From Rhodovastum sp963804495 (GTDB taxonomy: Bacteria > Pseudomonadota > Alphaproteobacteria > Acetobacterales > Acetobacteraceae): 64,000 nucleotides of DNA. Of this stretch, positions 52,281-61,119 are shown piece after piece. The notes beneath the pieces are model-generated. The model was given only the letters and a program-made list of their open reading frames with translations, did no database searches and was not told where the DNA came from. Position 1 is the first letter of the stretch. Each line of letters starts with the position of its first letter. The position numbers and the translations under genes are program-made. The DNA is taken from assembly GCA_963804495.1 (NCBI GenBank), contig CAWDQN010000003.1:186001-250000 (forward strand). The letters are read 5' to 3'.

Positions 52281-53039
52281 ATGTTCCATCGCAGCGTAGG
52301 GGCGCTTCTGCTCTCCGGAGCACTTCTGTGCCCGCCCCCTCTGCACGCCGAGCACGACTTAGGCGCGGAAGGCGGCCTTTTCGACCGACCGGTGACGGTC
52401 AAGACCGTGCCGCCAAAGTCGGCCAATGACGAAACCGGCGAACTCATGTGCACCTATTACCGGGACTTCATGGTCCGCGAGACCGGCACGGACTCGCCCG
52501 CGCCCGGTCCCGCCGCGATCATTCCGGTGCCGGATGCAGCACGCCGCCCCGCCTGCACCGCCGCGCACGCCGCGCAGGAGATTCCGCTGAAAACCGAGCA
52601 GTATTTCCTGCTCGGCCGGAAGGGACCCTTCCTGTTCTTTGACGAGGCGGACCCCAACGGGGCGCAGCGCTTCATGATCCTGGACGCGAGCACTGGCGGG
52701 ACGCTCTACGCCGACGGCAGGATATTCGAGGGCTTGAAATCCGTGGCACTGGAAGCCGCCACGCTGCATGTCCGTTTCATACGCGCATTCAATGGCTCCT
52801 GCTCGGTCCTGAAGGATGCGCCCGGCTGCTGGCCGCACCTGGTGCAGGAAGGAAAAATCCCGGCGCAACTGGCACAGTCCGCGCCGCCGGTGCAGGTCTG
52901 CGCGGCGTCCTACGCCCGGGAAAAAGTTCCCGCCGATGACCCCAACGTTATTTCTTACGGAATAGATATTACCCTCGATAGGGCGGGCAACACGAAAATC
53001 CATTCGATCGGACCCATCGGGTGCGAACCCATGCCGTAG
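52281..53039 (+). CDS. Hypothetical secreted protein, 252 aa
   Basis: 252 aa with a signal peptide (MFHRSVGALLLSGALLCPPPLHA). Not recognised. Mature part contains Cys residues that may form disulfides (ELMCTYYRDF, RPACTAA, NGSCSVLKDAPGCWPH, VQVCAASYAR, PIGCEPMP) and beta segments such as QYFLLGRKGPFLFFDEADPN and FMILDASTGG. Likely a periplasmic beta-rich protein. It may be cotranscribed with the LprI-like gene. Confidence 0.65.
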   Translation: MFHRSVGALLLSGALLCPPPLHAEHDLGAEGGLFDRPVTVKTVPPKSANDETGELMCTYYRDFMVRETGTDSPAPGPAAIIPVPDAARRPACTAAHAAQEIPLKTEQYFLLGRKGPFLFFDEADPNGAQRFMILDASTGGTLYADGRIFEGLKSVALEAATLHVRFIRAFNGSCSVLKDAPGCWPHLVQEGKIPAQLAQSAPPVQVCAASYAREKVPADDPNVISYGIDITLDRAGNTKIHSIGPIGCEPMP

Positions 53040-53094
53040 CCGGTCGGTCGCCGCCGGACTTGCCGCACCGTGGCTGCCGGCCGATCATAGCGCC

Positions 53095-54246
53095 ATGACA
53101 GACACACGCTGGTCCCCCCGCACCCTCGCCGCGCAGGCGCTTGGGCGCATCGACGAGGCAACGCGCGGCCTGGTGCCACCGATCCACGTGACCACCACCT
53201 TCCTGCGCGATGCCGACAACCAGTACCGCAGCGGCAACATCTACGGCCGCGCCGACAACGAGACGGTGCGCGAGGCCGAAGCCCTCATCGCCGCCCTGGA
53301 GGGCGCCGAGGCGGCGATGGTGCTGGGCTCCGGCATGTCGGCGGCGACCGCGGTGTTCCTCGCCCTGGCGCCGGGCGACCATGTGGTCGCGCCCCGGGTG
53401 ATGTACTGGGCGCTGCGCAACTGGCTGCTCACCGATGCCGTGCAGTGGGGCCTGAAGGTCGAGATCGTCGATACCTCCGACCTCGAGGCGCTGCGTGCCG
53501 CCGTGCAGCCCGGACGGACGAAACTGGTCTGGCTGGAAACCCCGGCCAACCCGCTGTGGAGCATCACCGACATCGAAGCCGCCGCCTCCATCGCGCACGA
53601 AGCCGGCGCGCGTCTGGTGGTGGATTCCACCTGTGCGACACCGCTGCTGACGCGCCCGCTGGCGCTGGGGGCGGACATCGTCATGCACGCCGCCACCAAA
53701 TACCTGAACGGCCATTCCGACGTCATTGCCGGCGCCCTGGCGACCGCGACGCCCGACGATTTCTGGGCCCGCATCCGCCGCAACCGCTCCATGCTCGGGC
53801 AGATCCTCGGCCCGCTGGAGGCGTTCCTGCTGCTGCGCGGCATGCGCACCCTTCCGTTGCGGGTGCAGGCGGCCTGTGCCGGCGCGATGGAACTGGCAAC
53901 CCGCTTCGCCAATCACGCCTGCGTGGCCGAGGTGCTGTATCCCGGACTGCCCGGCCATCCCGGCCACGACATCGCCCGGCGGCAAATGCACGGCGGCTTC
54001 GGCGGCATGCTGAGCATCCGCGTGCGCGGCGGCGAGGCGGCGGCGATCACCACCGCCGCGCGGGTACGGCTGTGGAAACGCGCCACTTCGCTGGGCGGGG
54101 TCGAGAGCCTGATCGAGCACCGGGCGTCCATCGAGGGCGAAGGCTCCCCCTGCCCGCCCGATCTGCTGCGCCTGTCCGTCGGTATCGAGGACCCGGCCGA
54201 TCTGTATGCCGACCTCGACGAGGCGCTGCGGCAGGCGCAGGCATGA
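53095..54246 (+). CDS. Cys/Met metabolism PLP-dependent enzyme (MetB/MetC/MetZ family)
   Basis: 383 aa. Trans-sulfuration family motifs: GLVPPIHVTTTFLRD, YGRADNETVREAEALIAALE, LVWLETPANPLWSITDI, and the PLP lysine in HAATKYLNGHSDVIAGAL, followed by SLGGVESLIEHRAS and RLSVGIEDPADL. It could be cystathionine gamma-synthase, beta/gamma-lyase or O-succinylhomoserine sulfhydrylase; sequence alone does not decide. The stop overlaps the SGNH hydrolase start by 4 bp. Confidence 0.9.
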   Translation: MTDTRWSPRTLAAQALGRIDEATRGLVPPIHVTTTFLRDADNQYRSGNIYGRADNETVREAEALIAALEGAEAAMVLGSGMSAATAVFLALAPGDHVVAPRVMYWALRNWLLTDAVQWGLKVEIVDTSDLEALRAAVQPGRTKLVWLETPANPLWSITDIEAAASIAHEAGARLVVDSTCATPLLTRPLALGADIVMHAATKYLNGHSDVIAGALATATPDDFWARIRRNRSMLGQILGPLEAFLLLRGMRTLPLRVQAACAGAMELATRFANHACVAEVLYPGLPGHPGHDIARRQMHGGFGGMLSIRVRGGEAAAITTAARVRLWKRATSLGGVESLIEHRASIEGEGSPCPPDLLRLSVGIEDPADLYADLDEALRQAQA

Positions 54247-55103
54247 TCAGCGGCGCTATCATCGGACGGCGGGGCCTGCTGTCCGCCGCCGGCCTGCTGC
54301 TGGGGGCGGCGGCACCCACCGCGCCGCTGGCGGCGACGCCGATCCCGCGCCTCGACACACCCTGGTGGCGGCAGCGCCACGCGGAGAAACTGGCGGAAAT
54401 CCGCGGGCGGAAAGTGGACCTGGTGTTCCTGGGCGATTCCATCACCCAGAACTGGGAGCGCGCCGGCCCGCCGTCATGGCAGGATTTCCAGCCGGCCTGG
54501 CGGCACTATTACGGCGACCGCAACGCGGTGAACCTCGGGTTTTCCGGCGACGCCACCTGCCATCTGCTGTGGCGGCTGCGCAACGGCGAGGTGAGCGGCA
54601 TCGCCCCGCGCGCGGCGGTCATCCTGATCGGCGCCAACAATCTGGGCCGGCTGCACTGGCCGGCTGCCGACGACGTGGCGGGGATCGTCGCCGTGGTGGA
54701 GGAAACACGGCGCGTGCTGCCGCATACGCGCATTCTGCTGCTCGGTGTGCTGCCGAGCGAGCGTTCGGCCTGGGCGAGCGAGACCACGCTGGAGATCAAC
54801 CGCACGCTGGCCACCCGCGCCTGGGGCACTGGCGACGTCACGTTCATGGACCTGGCGTCACTGTTCGCGCCCGGCGGGCGAGTAGACCGGTCGATGTTCT
54901 ATGACCCGTTGCTCACGCCGCCGGAGGCGCCGTTGCATCCGACCGCCGCGGCGCAGGCACGTATGGCGGCGGCGATGGAGCCGGTTCTGGCGGGGCTGCT
55001 GGGGGAGCGGGCGCGACCGGGGTTTCCCCCCGGGGCGTTGCCCCGGACCCAAGCGAGCGCTTCGTCCTTGCAACCCATTCCTCATTCAGGGGTCGACCGC
55101 TAA
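54243..55103 (+). CDS. SGNH/GDSL hydrolase with signal sequence and repeat-derived C-terminus
   Basis: 286 aa, overlapping the PLP-enzyme gene by ATGA. A Tat-like or Sec signal (GRRGLLSAAGLLLGAAAP) is followed by the GDSL block VDLVFLGDSITQNW (catalytic Ser), GFSGDATCHLLWRL (Gly), VILIGANNLGRLHW (Asn) and the C-terminal PLHPTAAAQ (His). The closest layout is the PAF-acetylhydrolase beta-subunit type, so an esterase acting on acyl groups outside the cytoplasm. The last 27 or so residues (GFPPGALPRTQASASSLQPI and on) are encoded by a dispersed hairpin repeat. Confidence 0.88.
   Translation: MISGAIIGRRGLLSAAGLLLGAAAPTAPLAATPIPRLDTPWWRQRHAEKLAEIRGRKVDLVFLGDSITQNWERAGPPSWQDFQPAWRHYYGDRNAVNLGFSGDATCHLLWRLRNGEVSGIAPRAAVILIGANNLGRLHWPAADDVAGIVAVVEETRRVLPHTRILLLGVLPSERSAWASETTLEINRTLATRAWGTGDVTFMDLASLFAPGGRVDRSMFYDPLLTPPEAPLHPTAAAQARMAAAMEPVLAGLLGERARPGFPPGALPRTQASASSLQPIPHSGVDR
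55013..55066 (-). repeat. Dispersed GGGTCC double-hairpin repeat, copy F
   Basis: On the minus strand: GGGTTGCAAGGACGAAGCGC, TCGCTTGGGTCCGGGGCAAC, GCCCCGGGG (shown in parts). It matches the GGGTTCCAAGG ... GGGTCC ... GGGGC/GCCCC layout of the other copies. It lies inside the 3' end of the SGNH hydrolase gene. Confidence 0.75.
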
Positions 55104-55112
55104 ACCCCGCCC

Positions 55113-56987
55113 ATGAGCCTTCTTACCCTCAGCAACATCACCATCCGCCTCGGCGGCCGCACCCTGCTCGACCGGGCCGACCTGGCGATCGATCCCGGCA
55201 AGCGCATCGGCCTGCTCGGCCGGAACGGCGCCGGCAAGTCCACGCTGCTGAAAGCCATCGCGGGCGATCTGGCCATCGACGGCGGTGATATCAGACTGGC
55301 CAGAACCGCCCGGCTCGGCCAGGTGAAGCAGGAGGCGCCGGACGGCGCGCTGACGCTTACCGACGTGGTGCTGCAGGGCGACCCCGAACGCCTCGCCCTG
55401 CTTGCCGAAGCCGAACACGAGTTGGCCGATCCGCACCGGCTGGACGAAATCCACGAGCGCCTGCGCGCCATCGGCGCCGACAGCGCGCCTGCCCGCGCTG
55501 CCGCCATCCTGGCCGGACTCGGCTTCGACGCCGCCGCCCAGGCCCGCCCGGTCGGCACCTATTCGGGTGGCTGGCGGATGCGGGTGGCGCTGGCCACCGC
55601 CCTGTTCGCCGCCCCCGACCTGCTGCTGCTGGACGAGCCGACCAACCATCTGGACCTCGAAGCGACGCTGTGGCTGGAAACCTGGCTGGCGAAGTTCCCC
55701 GGCGCGGCCATCATCGTCTCGCACGACCGCGGCCTGCTCGACCGTTGCGTGGACGCCATCGCCCATCTGGACCGCGGGAAGATCAGCCTCACCCCCGGCG
55801 GCTACGAGGAATTCGTGCGCATCCGCACCGAGCGGGCGATGCAGCAGGCCGCCATGGCCACCAAGGTGGCCGCCCAGCGCGCCCATATGCAGGCCTATGT
55901 GGACCGTTTCCGCTACAAGGCGAGCAAGGCGCGGCAGGCGCAGGCGCGGCTGAAAGCCATCGCCAAGCTGCCGGCGATCGAGGCGGTGGTGGAGGACTTG
56001 CCCACCCATTTCGACTTCCCCCAGCCCGCCCAGATCGCGCCGCCCATCCTCGCGCTCGATCAGGCGTCCGCCGGGTATGACGGGCGCCCGGTGCTGCGCG
56101 GTCTGTCGCTGCGGGTCGACATGGATGACCGCATCGCCCTGCTGGGCGCCAACGGCAACGGCAAGTCCACGCTGGCCAAGCTGGTCGCCGGACGGCTGGC
56201 GCCGATGGCGGGCGAGGTGCGGCGCGGGCCGAAGCTGAAGGTCGGCTATTTCGCCCAGCACCAGGCTGACGAGCTGATCCCCGCCGAAACGCCGATCGAG
56301 CACATGGCCCGCGCGCTGCCGCGGGCGGCGGTCGCGCAGGTGCGCTCCCAGCTCGCCCGCTTCGGTCTCGACGCCGACCGTGCCGGCACGCCGGTCAGCA
56401 GCCTCTCCGGTGGCGAGAAGGCGCGGCTGCTGCTGGCGCTGGCGACCCGCGACGCCCCGCAACTGCTGATCCTCGACGAGCCGACCAACCATCTCGACAT
56501 CGACGCCCGCGAGGCGCTGGTGCGCGCGCTGGCGGATTTCGAGGGCGCGGTGCTGCTGATCACCCACGACCCGCATCTGGTGGAGCTGGTGGCCGACCGG
56601 CTCTGGCTGGTGGCCGACGGCACGGTGCAGCCGTTCGAGGGCGACCTCGACGAGTACCGCGCCCTGCTGGCCGAGCGCGCCCGCCCGGCCGCGCGCGCCG
56701 ACGCCGCGCCGACGAAGCGCGAGGACCGCCGCGAGCGGGCCGAGGCGCGCGCCGCCACCGCGCCGTTGCGCAAGCGCGCCCGGGACGCCGAGGCGCGGAT
56801 TGCCAAACTCGCCGCCGAGCGGGCGAAGATCGAGGCCAAGCTGGCCGATCCCGCCCTGTATGTGCCCGGCCGCGCCGCCGAGGTCACCGCCGCGCAGACC
56901 CGTCTGGCCGCCCTTGCACGGGAGACGGACGCGGCCGAGACGGACTGGCTGGAGGCCGCCGAAGCGTTGGAGGCCGCCTCGGCCTAG
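55113..56987 (+). CDS. ABC-F family ATPase
   Basis: 624 aa, two ABC domains in one chain without membrane segments. First domain: Walker A LLGRNGAGKSTLL, signature YSGGWRMRVALA, Walker B LLLLDEPTNHLD. Linker with basic helices (QRAHMQAYVDRFRYKASKAR). Second domain: LLGANGNGKSTLAK, SSLSGGEKARLLLAL, LLILDEPTNHLD. A C-terminal coiled coil (about 540-620) follows an Arg/Ala-rich hinge. This is the Uup/YheS-like group that acts on ribosomes; no resistance role can be deduced. It begins 9 bp after the SGNH hydrolase. Confidence 0.93.
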   Translation: MSLLTLSNITIRLGGRTLLDRADLAIDPGKRIGLLGRNGAGKSTLLKAIAGDLAIDGGDIRLARTARLGQVKQEAPDGALTLTDVVLQGDPERLALLAEAEHELADPHRLDEIHERLRAIGADSAPARAAAILAGLGFDAAAQARPVGTYSGGWRMRVALATALFAAPDLLLLDEPTNHLDLEATLWLETWLAKFPGAAIIVSHDRGLLDRCVDAIAHLDRGKISLTPGGYEEFVRIRTERAMQQAAMATKVAAQRAHMQAYVDRFRYKASKARQAQARLKAIAKLPAIEAVVEDLPTHFDFPQPAQIAPPILALDQASAGYDGRPVLRGLSLRVDMDDRIALLGANGNGKSTLAKLVAGRLAPMAGEVRRGPKLKVGYFAQHQADELIPAETPIEHMARALPRAAVAQVRSQLARFGLDADRAGTPVSSLSGGEKARLLLALATRDAPQLLILDEPTNHLDIDAREALVRALADFEGAVLLITHDPHLVELVADRLWLVADGTVQPFEGDLDEYRALLAERARPAARADAAPTKREDRRERAEARAATAPLRKRARDAEARIAKLAAERAKIEAKLADPALYVPGRAAEVTAAQTRLAALARETDAAETDWLEAAEALEAASA

Positions 56988-57089
56988 ACCATCGTTTCCA
57001 TGAAACCGCTCCTGCCCGGGGCGACGGTCTGGCGCTCGGGCGGGTCGGCTGGGAGCAGAGGTCAAGGGCATGGTCGGCCGGAGGCCGGA

Positions 57090-57701
57090 TCAGCCGGAGC
57101 GCAGGCGGGGCGGCGGCAGCCACCAGGGGGGGCGGCTCGCGGTGGGACGCGGGTCGATCGTGGGGTGGTGCGGGATCGGGTCCGGCCGGGGCGGCGGCCG
57201 GCGTGTCGGCGCGGCGGGGAGCGGTGCCGCGGATGCGGGCGTGACGGGGCGGGGCGGGTGCGCGGGCGGCAGGCCGAGCATGCGGCGGATGGGGGCGAGG
57301 GTGCGGCGGGCGGCGGTGCAGGCGAGCAGGTCGGCGGCGGCGGGATCGGCCAGCAGCGCCTGCAGTTGGGCGGCGCAGGCGGCGGCCTCGGCGCCGAGGG
57401 CACGGATCAGCCAGGCGCGGGCGGTGGGAAAGGGCGACTTGCGCCTTGGGCCGCTGTGGTTGGTGGCGCGGGGCCGCGGCGGCGGCAGGGGGCCGGCGGC
57501 GAGGCGGGCGCGCAGGCGGTCGAGGCGGGCGGCGGCGCGGGTGAGGTGCCGCCACAGCGGGATGATGAGGGCGGCGAGAAGCGGATGATTGAGGAAGCGG
57601 CGGGCGATGAGGGCGGCGAGGGTGCGGAGGATGACGCCGAATCCGGTCCCACCGAAGGATGGGGCGAGGTTGGGGGGGACGGGGAGCGGCTGCGTGTGCA
57701 T
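57090..57701 (-). CDS. Hypothetical protein, Pro/Arg-rich
   Basis: 203 aa. The first 120 residues look structured and helical: GFGVILRTLAALIARRFLNH, PLLAALIIPLWRHLTRAAAR, then FPTARAWLIRALGAEAAACA, AQLQALLADPAAADLLACTA and RRTLAPIRRMLGL. The rest is a Pro/Arg/Thr-rich tail without structure. The AWLIR ... QLQALLADP ... RMLGL block resembles small uncharacterised proteins I associate with Acetobacteraceae, but that is recollection, not a search. It converges with the ABC-F gene. Confidence 0.55.
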   Translation of the reverse strand: MHTQPLPVPPNLAPSFGGTGFGVILRTLAALIARRFLNHPLLAALIIPLWRHLTRAAARLDRLRARLAAGPLPPPRPRATNHSGPRRKSPFPTARAWLIRALGAEAAACAAQLQALLADPAAADLLACTAARRTLAPIRRMLGLPPAHPPRPVTPASAAPLPAAPTRRPPPRPDPIPHHPTIDPRPTASRPPWWLPPPRLRSG

Positions 57702-57988
57702 GGATTATATTCCTAGCACAGGCGCTGGGTGGAGTGCAAGGGAGATTGAACGGCGGAGGTTCCGTTCGCAATGTAACCCGGCCGCTATCGGTGGGACGCG
57801 GACCTGCCAGTGACGCCCGCCAGAGGGCAGACCGGTGGGGTGCGAAGCGGGTTGGCATTGCACCTTCGCGGGGCACCGGAAAAAGTTCGGAGAAGGTGGT
57901 GCAATGCCTGGCGGCATTGCGCCCCAGCGCCTGGGTGCGACGCACAGCGGTCATCGGCTGTTTGGGGATGTTGCGGTATCATCTGTCC

Positions 57989-58441
57989 ATGGACCAGGAC
58001 CTGCGACCAGCCCTCAGCGATGATCTCGACGCCGTCGAAGACGTTGTTCGATCAGCCTACTGTCACGACGTGTCTCGTATCGGACGAGAGCCAGGGCCGA
58101 TGGGCGATGACTACAGCCGACTTATCCGTGACGGCTGTGTCCACGTCATCGAACACGACGGCACGGTGCGAGGCGTTCTCGTGCTGGTGCCGCAAGAAGG
58201 CTCCATGCTTCTGAACAACGTCGCTGCTTCCCCCTCGGCGCAGGGTTTAGGGCTGGGTCGTAGGATGCTGGCGTTTGCCGAGCGTGCCGCAGTCGATGCG
58301 GGTTACCGCTCCATCATGCTTTATACGAACGAGGCCATGACCGAAAACATCGAACTCTACAAACGGATTGGCTATTGCGAGACGTATAGGGTCGAAGAAA
58401 AGGGACTGCGGCGTGTTTACATGACTAAGGCGGTTAGCTAG
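57989..58441 (+). CDS. GNAT family N-acetyltransferase
   Basis: 150 aa from ATG 57989. GNAT fold: N-terminal LRPALSDDLDAVEDVVRSAY, central VRGVLVLVPQEGSMLLNNVA, acetyl-CoA loop SPSAQGLGLGRRMLAFAERA, then IMLYTNEAMTENIELYKRIG and a YRVEEKGLRRVYMTK end. It should acetylate a small molecule or protein amine. No SD is visible. It stands alone upstream of an AT-rich gap. Confidence 0.88.
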   Translation: MDQDLRPALSDDLDAVEDVVRSAYCHDVSRIGREPGPMGDDYSRLIRDGCVHVIEHDGTVRGVLVLVPQEGSMLLNNVAASPSAQGLGLGRRMLAFAERAAVDAGYRSIMLYTNEAMTENIELYKRIGYCETYRVEEKGLRRVYMTKAVS

Positions 58442-58806
58442 GCGATCAAACTGACAGGCTCGTTATGTTATGGTAAACGTAAGTTCTTCTTTGGAATCAC
58501 TTTTCCACCACAAAATCAAGCTGAACGTTGCATCAATCAAGGATTCTGCACCATCGGAAACCTCAGACACCATCGAGAAAAATTTGGAATTGTAGGAAAA
58601 CGATCTTAATCCCTCACAATTTGACGGAATAGGCCGTTGTGCGGTTTTGCAGACAGCAGATTTCAAGAGTTTCGCGAACACCGCCGCCGCCCAATATCCG
58701 GCGATGCTGGACAGGTTTCGCTGTATCATGCGGCGTGCGACGAGGACGGATTGACGTTCCTGGCAAGATATGAAATGATGACTCGTTCCTTCGGGGTCGC
58801 GCCGGC
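58442..58806. other. AT-rich gap upstream of the DUF4062-TPR gene
   Basis: 365 bp with clearly lower GC than the surroundings, especially 58450-58640. A minus-strand frame (58463-58729, 88 codons) exists but has no SD and no recognisable domain; I leave it uncalled. The region should hold the promoter of the downstream repeat protein and may be part of an acquired segment. Confidence 0.5.
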
Positions 58807-61119
58807 ATGTCGATCAGCGTGTTTCTCTCGACGGTTTCGGACGAATTCCGCGCATACCGCGACCAATTGCGGAGCGATCTGACGCGACACAATGTCGAAG
58901 TGAAGGTCCAGGAAGACTTCAAGGGCCTTGGCGGCGACACGCTCGACAAGCTTGATGTCTACATCACCCATTGCGATGCCGTAGTGCATCTGGTGGGGGA
59001 GATGGCGGGGTCCGCTCCGGGCGAGCGGGAACAGCAGGCGCTGCTGCGCAAACATCCCGATCTTCCGGTGCGTCTACCGCCGCTCGATGCGGCTCTGCGG
59101 CAAGGCGCGGAGATATCCTACACCCAGTGGGAAGCCTGGCTTGCGCTGTATCACGGCAAGCTGTTGTTGACGGCGAAGGCGGAGCCAATTGCCCCGCGCG
59201 GGCCGAAATTCGCGCCGACGGATCGATCGCACGAGGCGCAGAGCGCGCATCTTGGCCGGCTGGAAATCATGCGCCGGTATCCGGACTGCACGTTCAAGGA
59301 CGCGCCCGATCTGGCGAGGCACATCGCCTACACGGCCATTCTGGACTTGCTGGTTGCGGATTACGCGAAGGAAGCGGCAGCGGCGCGTGACGTGGCCGAG
59401 GGGTTCATTCGCGAGATGGCCGGTCGTGTCGCGGCCGATCCGCATCTCGATCTGGAGGGGATGAAGCAGGCGGTTCGCACGGCGATCGACATTTACGAGC
59501 AGGAAATCGTCGGGGGGCGGACAGCCACGAACCTCGGCGAGATCGTCGATCAGGCGCTCGCGACTGCGAGACGACTTGCCGGTGAGGGCAAGTCCCGGCT
59601 TGCGCGCGCGGCGCTACGCCGGACGGCGGACACCTTGCGGCGCGAGGAAGAGGAGCGCCGCGCCGCCCATGGCGAACGCGTCAGGGCGCTGTTCGGCCTT
59701 GAGCGCGACATTGCGCTCGCTTCCTATGACGGCGAGGCAGCCGCCGAAGCCATCGTATCCATGGCCAACTCACTCCATGGCGACCTGATCAGCGCCCGTC
59801 GGGACCTGCTGATCGCGGAAGGTAACACGCTTTATGAATTTGGAGACCGGCGTGGCAGCAATGTTCATCTGATCGCGGCGATTGCTGTTCGCCGAGCCAC
59901 GTTGCGGCTCGCAGCCACGGCTGACGAGGTCGGTTTCGATCAGGCCACTCTCGGCACCGCGCTCTGGAGGTTGGGCGAGCGGGAGAGCGGGACGGCGCGG
60001 CTGGAAGAGGCAGTCGCCGCCTTTCGCGCCGCCCTGGAGGAGAGCATCCGCGAGCGCGTGCCGCTCGACTGGGCGGGGACGCAGAACAACCTCGGCATCG
60101 CACTTGGGCGGCTGGGAGAGCGGGAGAGCGGGACGGCGCGGCTGGAAGAGGCGGTCGCGGCCTTTCGCGCCGCCCTGGAGGAGAGCACCCGCGAGCGCGT
60201 GCCGCTCGACTGGGCGACGACGCAGAATAACCTCGGCATCGCGCTTAAGGCGCTGGGCGAGCGGGAGAGCGGGACGGCGCGGCTGGAAGAGGCAGTCACC
60301 GCCTATCGCGCCGCCCTGCAGGAGTGGACCCGCGCGCGCGTGCCGCTCGACTGGGCGACGACGCAGAATAACCTCGGCAACGCGCTCTTCAGCCTGGGCG
60401 AGCGGGAGAGCGGGACGGCGCGGTTGGAAGAGGCCGTCACCGCCTATCGCGCCGCCCTGGAGGAGAGGACCCGCGAGCGCGTGCCGCTCGACTGGGCGAC
60501 GACGCAGAACAACCTCGGTAACGCGCTCTCGACGCTGGGCGAGCGGGAGAGCGGGACGGCGCGGCTGGACGAGGCGGTCACCGCCTATCGCGCCGCGCTG
60601 GAGGAGAGGACCCGCGAGCGCGTGCCGCTCGACTGGGCGACGACGCAGACTAACCTTGGCGCCGCGCTCCAGACGCTGGGTGAGCGGGAGAGCGGGACGG
60701 CGCGGCTGGAAGAGGCGGTCGCCGCCTTTCGCGCCGCCCTGGAGGAGAGAACCCGCGAGCGCGTGCCGCTCCAATGGGCGATGACGCAGACTAACCTTGG
60801 CGCCGCGCTCCAGACGCTGGGCGAGCGGGAGAGCGGGACGGCGCGGCTGGAAGAGGCGGTCGCCGCCTATCGCGCCGCCCTGGAGGAGAGGACCCGCGCG
60901 CGCGTGCCGCTCCAATGGGCCTATTCCCAGCATGGATTGGCGGATGTGCTGGCCAAGCTGGCGGGGCGCCAGAAGAGCGCTGCACGCATGGAGGAAGCGC
61001 TTGCGTGCATGCGCGGCGCAGTCGAGGCGTATCAGCAGGTCGGAGAGAGCTACTGGCTGGCGAATGCTCAGAGCCGCGTGACGGAAATGGAAGCCGAGCT
61101 GGTTGAGCTACAGCGTTAG
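58807..61119 (+). CDS. DUF4062 domain protein with near-identical TPR array
   Basis: 770 aa. The N-terminus (about 1-85) matches DUF4062: SISVFLSTVSDEFRAYRDQL, NVEVKVQEDFKGLGGDTLDK and YITHCDAVVHLVGEMAG, a Rossmann-like fold related in outline to TIR domains. Residues about 90-385 are helical, with less regular TPR-like stretches. Residues 389-717 are seven 47-residue TPR units of the form LGERESGTARLEEAVAAFRA ... PLDWATTQNNLG, followed by a decayed eighth. No NTPase or nuclease motif is present. Similar domain pairs are predicted parts of bacterial conflict systems, with the repeats as sensor; role here is inferred. Confidence 0.88.
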   Translation: MSISVFLSTVSDEFRAYRDQLRSDLTRHNVEVKVQEDFKGLGGDTLDKLDVYITHCDAVVHLVGEMAGSAPGEREQQALLRKHPDLPVRLPPLDAALRQGAEISYTQWEAWLALYHGKLLLTAKAEPIAPRGPKFAPTDRSHEAQSAHLGRLEIMRRYPDCTFKDAPDLARHIAYTAILDLLVADYAKEAAAARDVAEGFIREMAGRVAADPHLDLEGMKQAVRTAIDIYEQEIVGGRTATNLGEIVDQALATARRLAGEGKSRLARAALRRTADTLRREEEERRAAHGERVRALFGLERDIALASYDGEAAAEAIVSMANSLHGDLISARRDLLIAEGNTLYEFGDRRGSNVHLIAAIAVRRATLRLAATADEVGFDQATLGTALWRLGERESGTARLEEAVAAFRAALEESIRERVPLDWAGTQNNLGIALGRLGERESGTARLEEAVAAFRAALEESTRERVPLDWATTQNNLGIALKALGERESGTARLEEAVTAYRAALQEWTRARVPLDWATTQNNLGNALFSLGERESGTARLEEAVTAYRAALEERTRERVPLDWATTQNNLGNALSTLGERESGTARLDEAVTAYRAALEERTRERVPLDWATTQTNLGAALQTLGERESGTARLEEAVAAFRAALEERTRERVPLQWAMTQTNLGAALQTLGERESGTARLEEAVAAYRAALEERTRARVPLQWAYSQHGLADVLAKLAGRQKSAARMEEALACMRGAVEAYQQVGESYWLANAQSRVTEMEAELVELQR
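59971..60957 (+). repeat. Seven tandem 141-bp repeats (TPR units)
   Basis: The word CGGGAGAGCGGGACGGCGCG recurs at 59980, 60121, 60262, 60403, 60544, 60685 and 60826, a constant 141-bp spacing (47 codons). Differences between copies are few and clustered at the NNLGxAL/TNLGAAL positions and at the AAF/TAY position. The uniformity at DNA level implies recent expansion or gene conversion. Confidence 0.95.

Noticed and set aside
55086..57071. Minus-strand 661-codon frame over the ABC-F gene
   Set aside because: Antisense shadow; ABC-F motifs on the plus strand are unambiguous.
58463..58729. Minus-strand 88-codon frame in the AT-rich gap
   Set aside because: No SD, no motif, overlaps the probable promoter of the TPR gene.
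59971..60957. Regular repeats as a CRISPR array
   Set aside because: The 141-bp units are directly adjacent, without spacers, in frame, and encode TPR helices.
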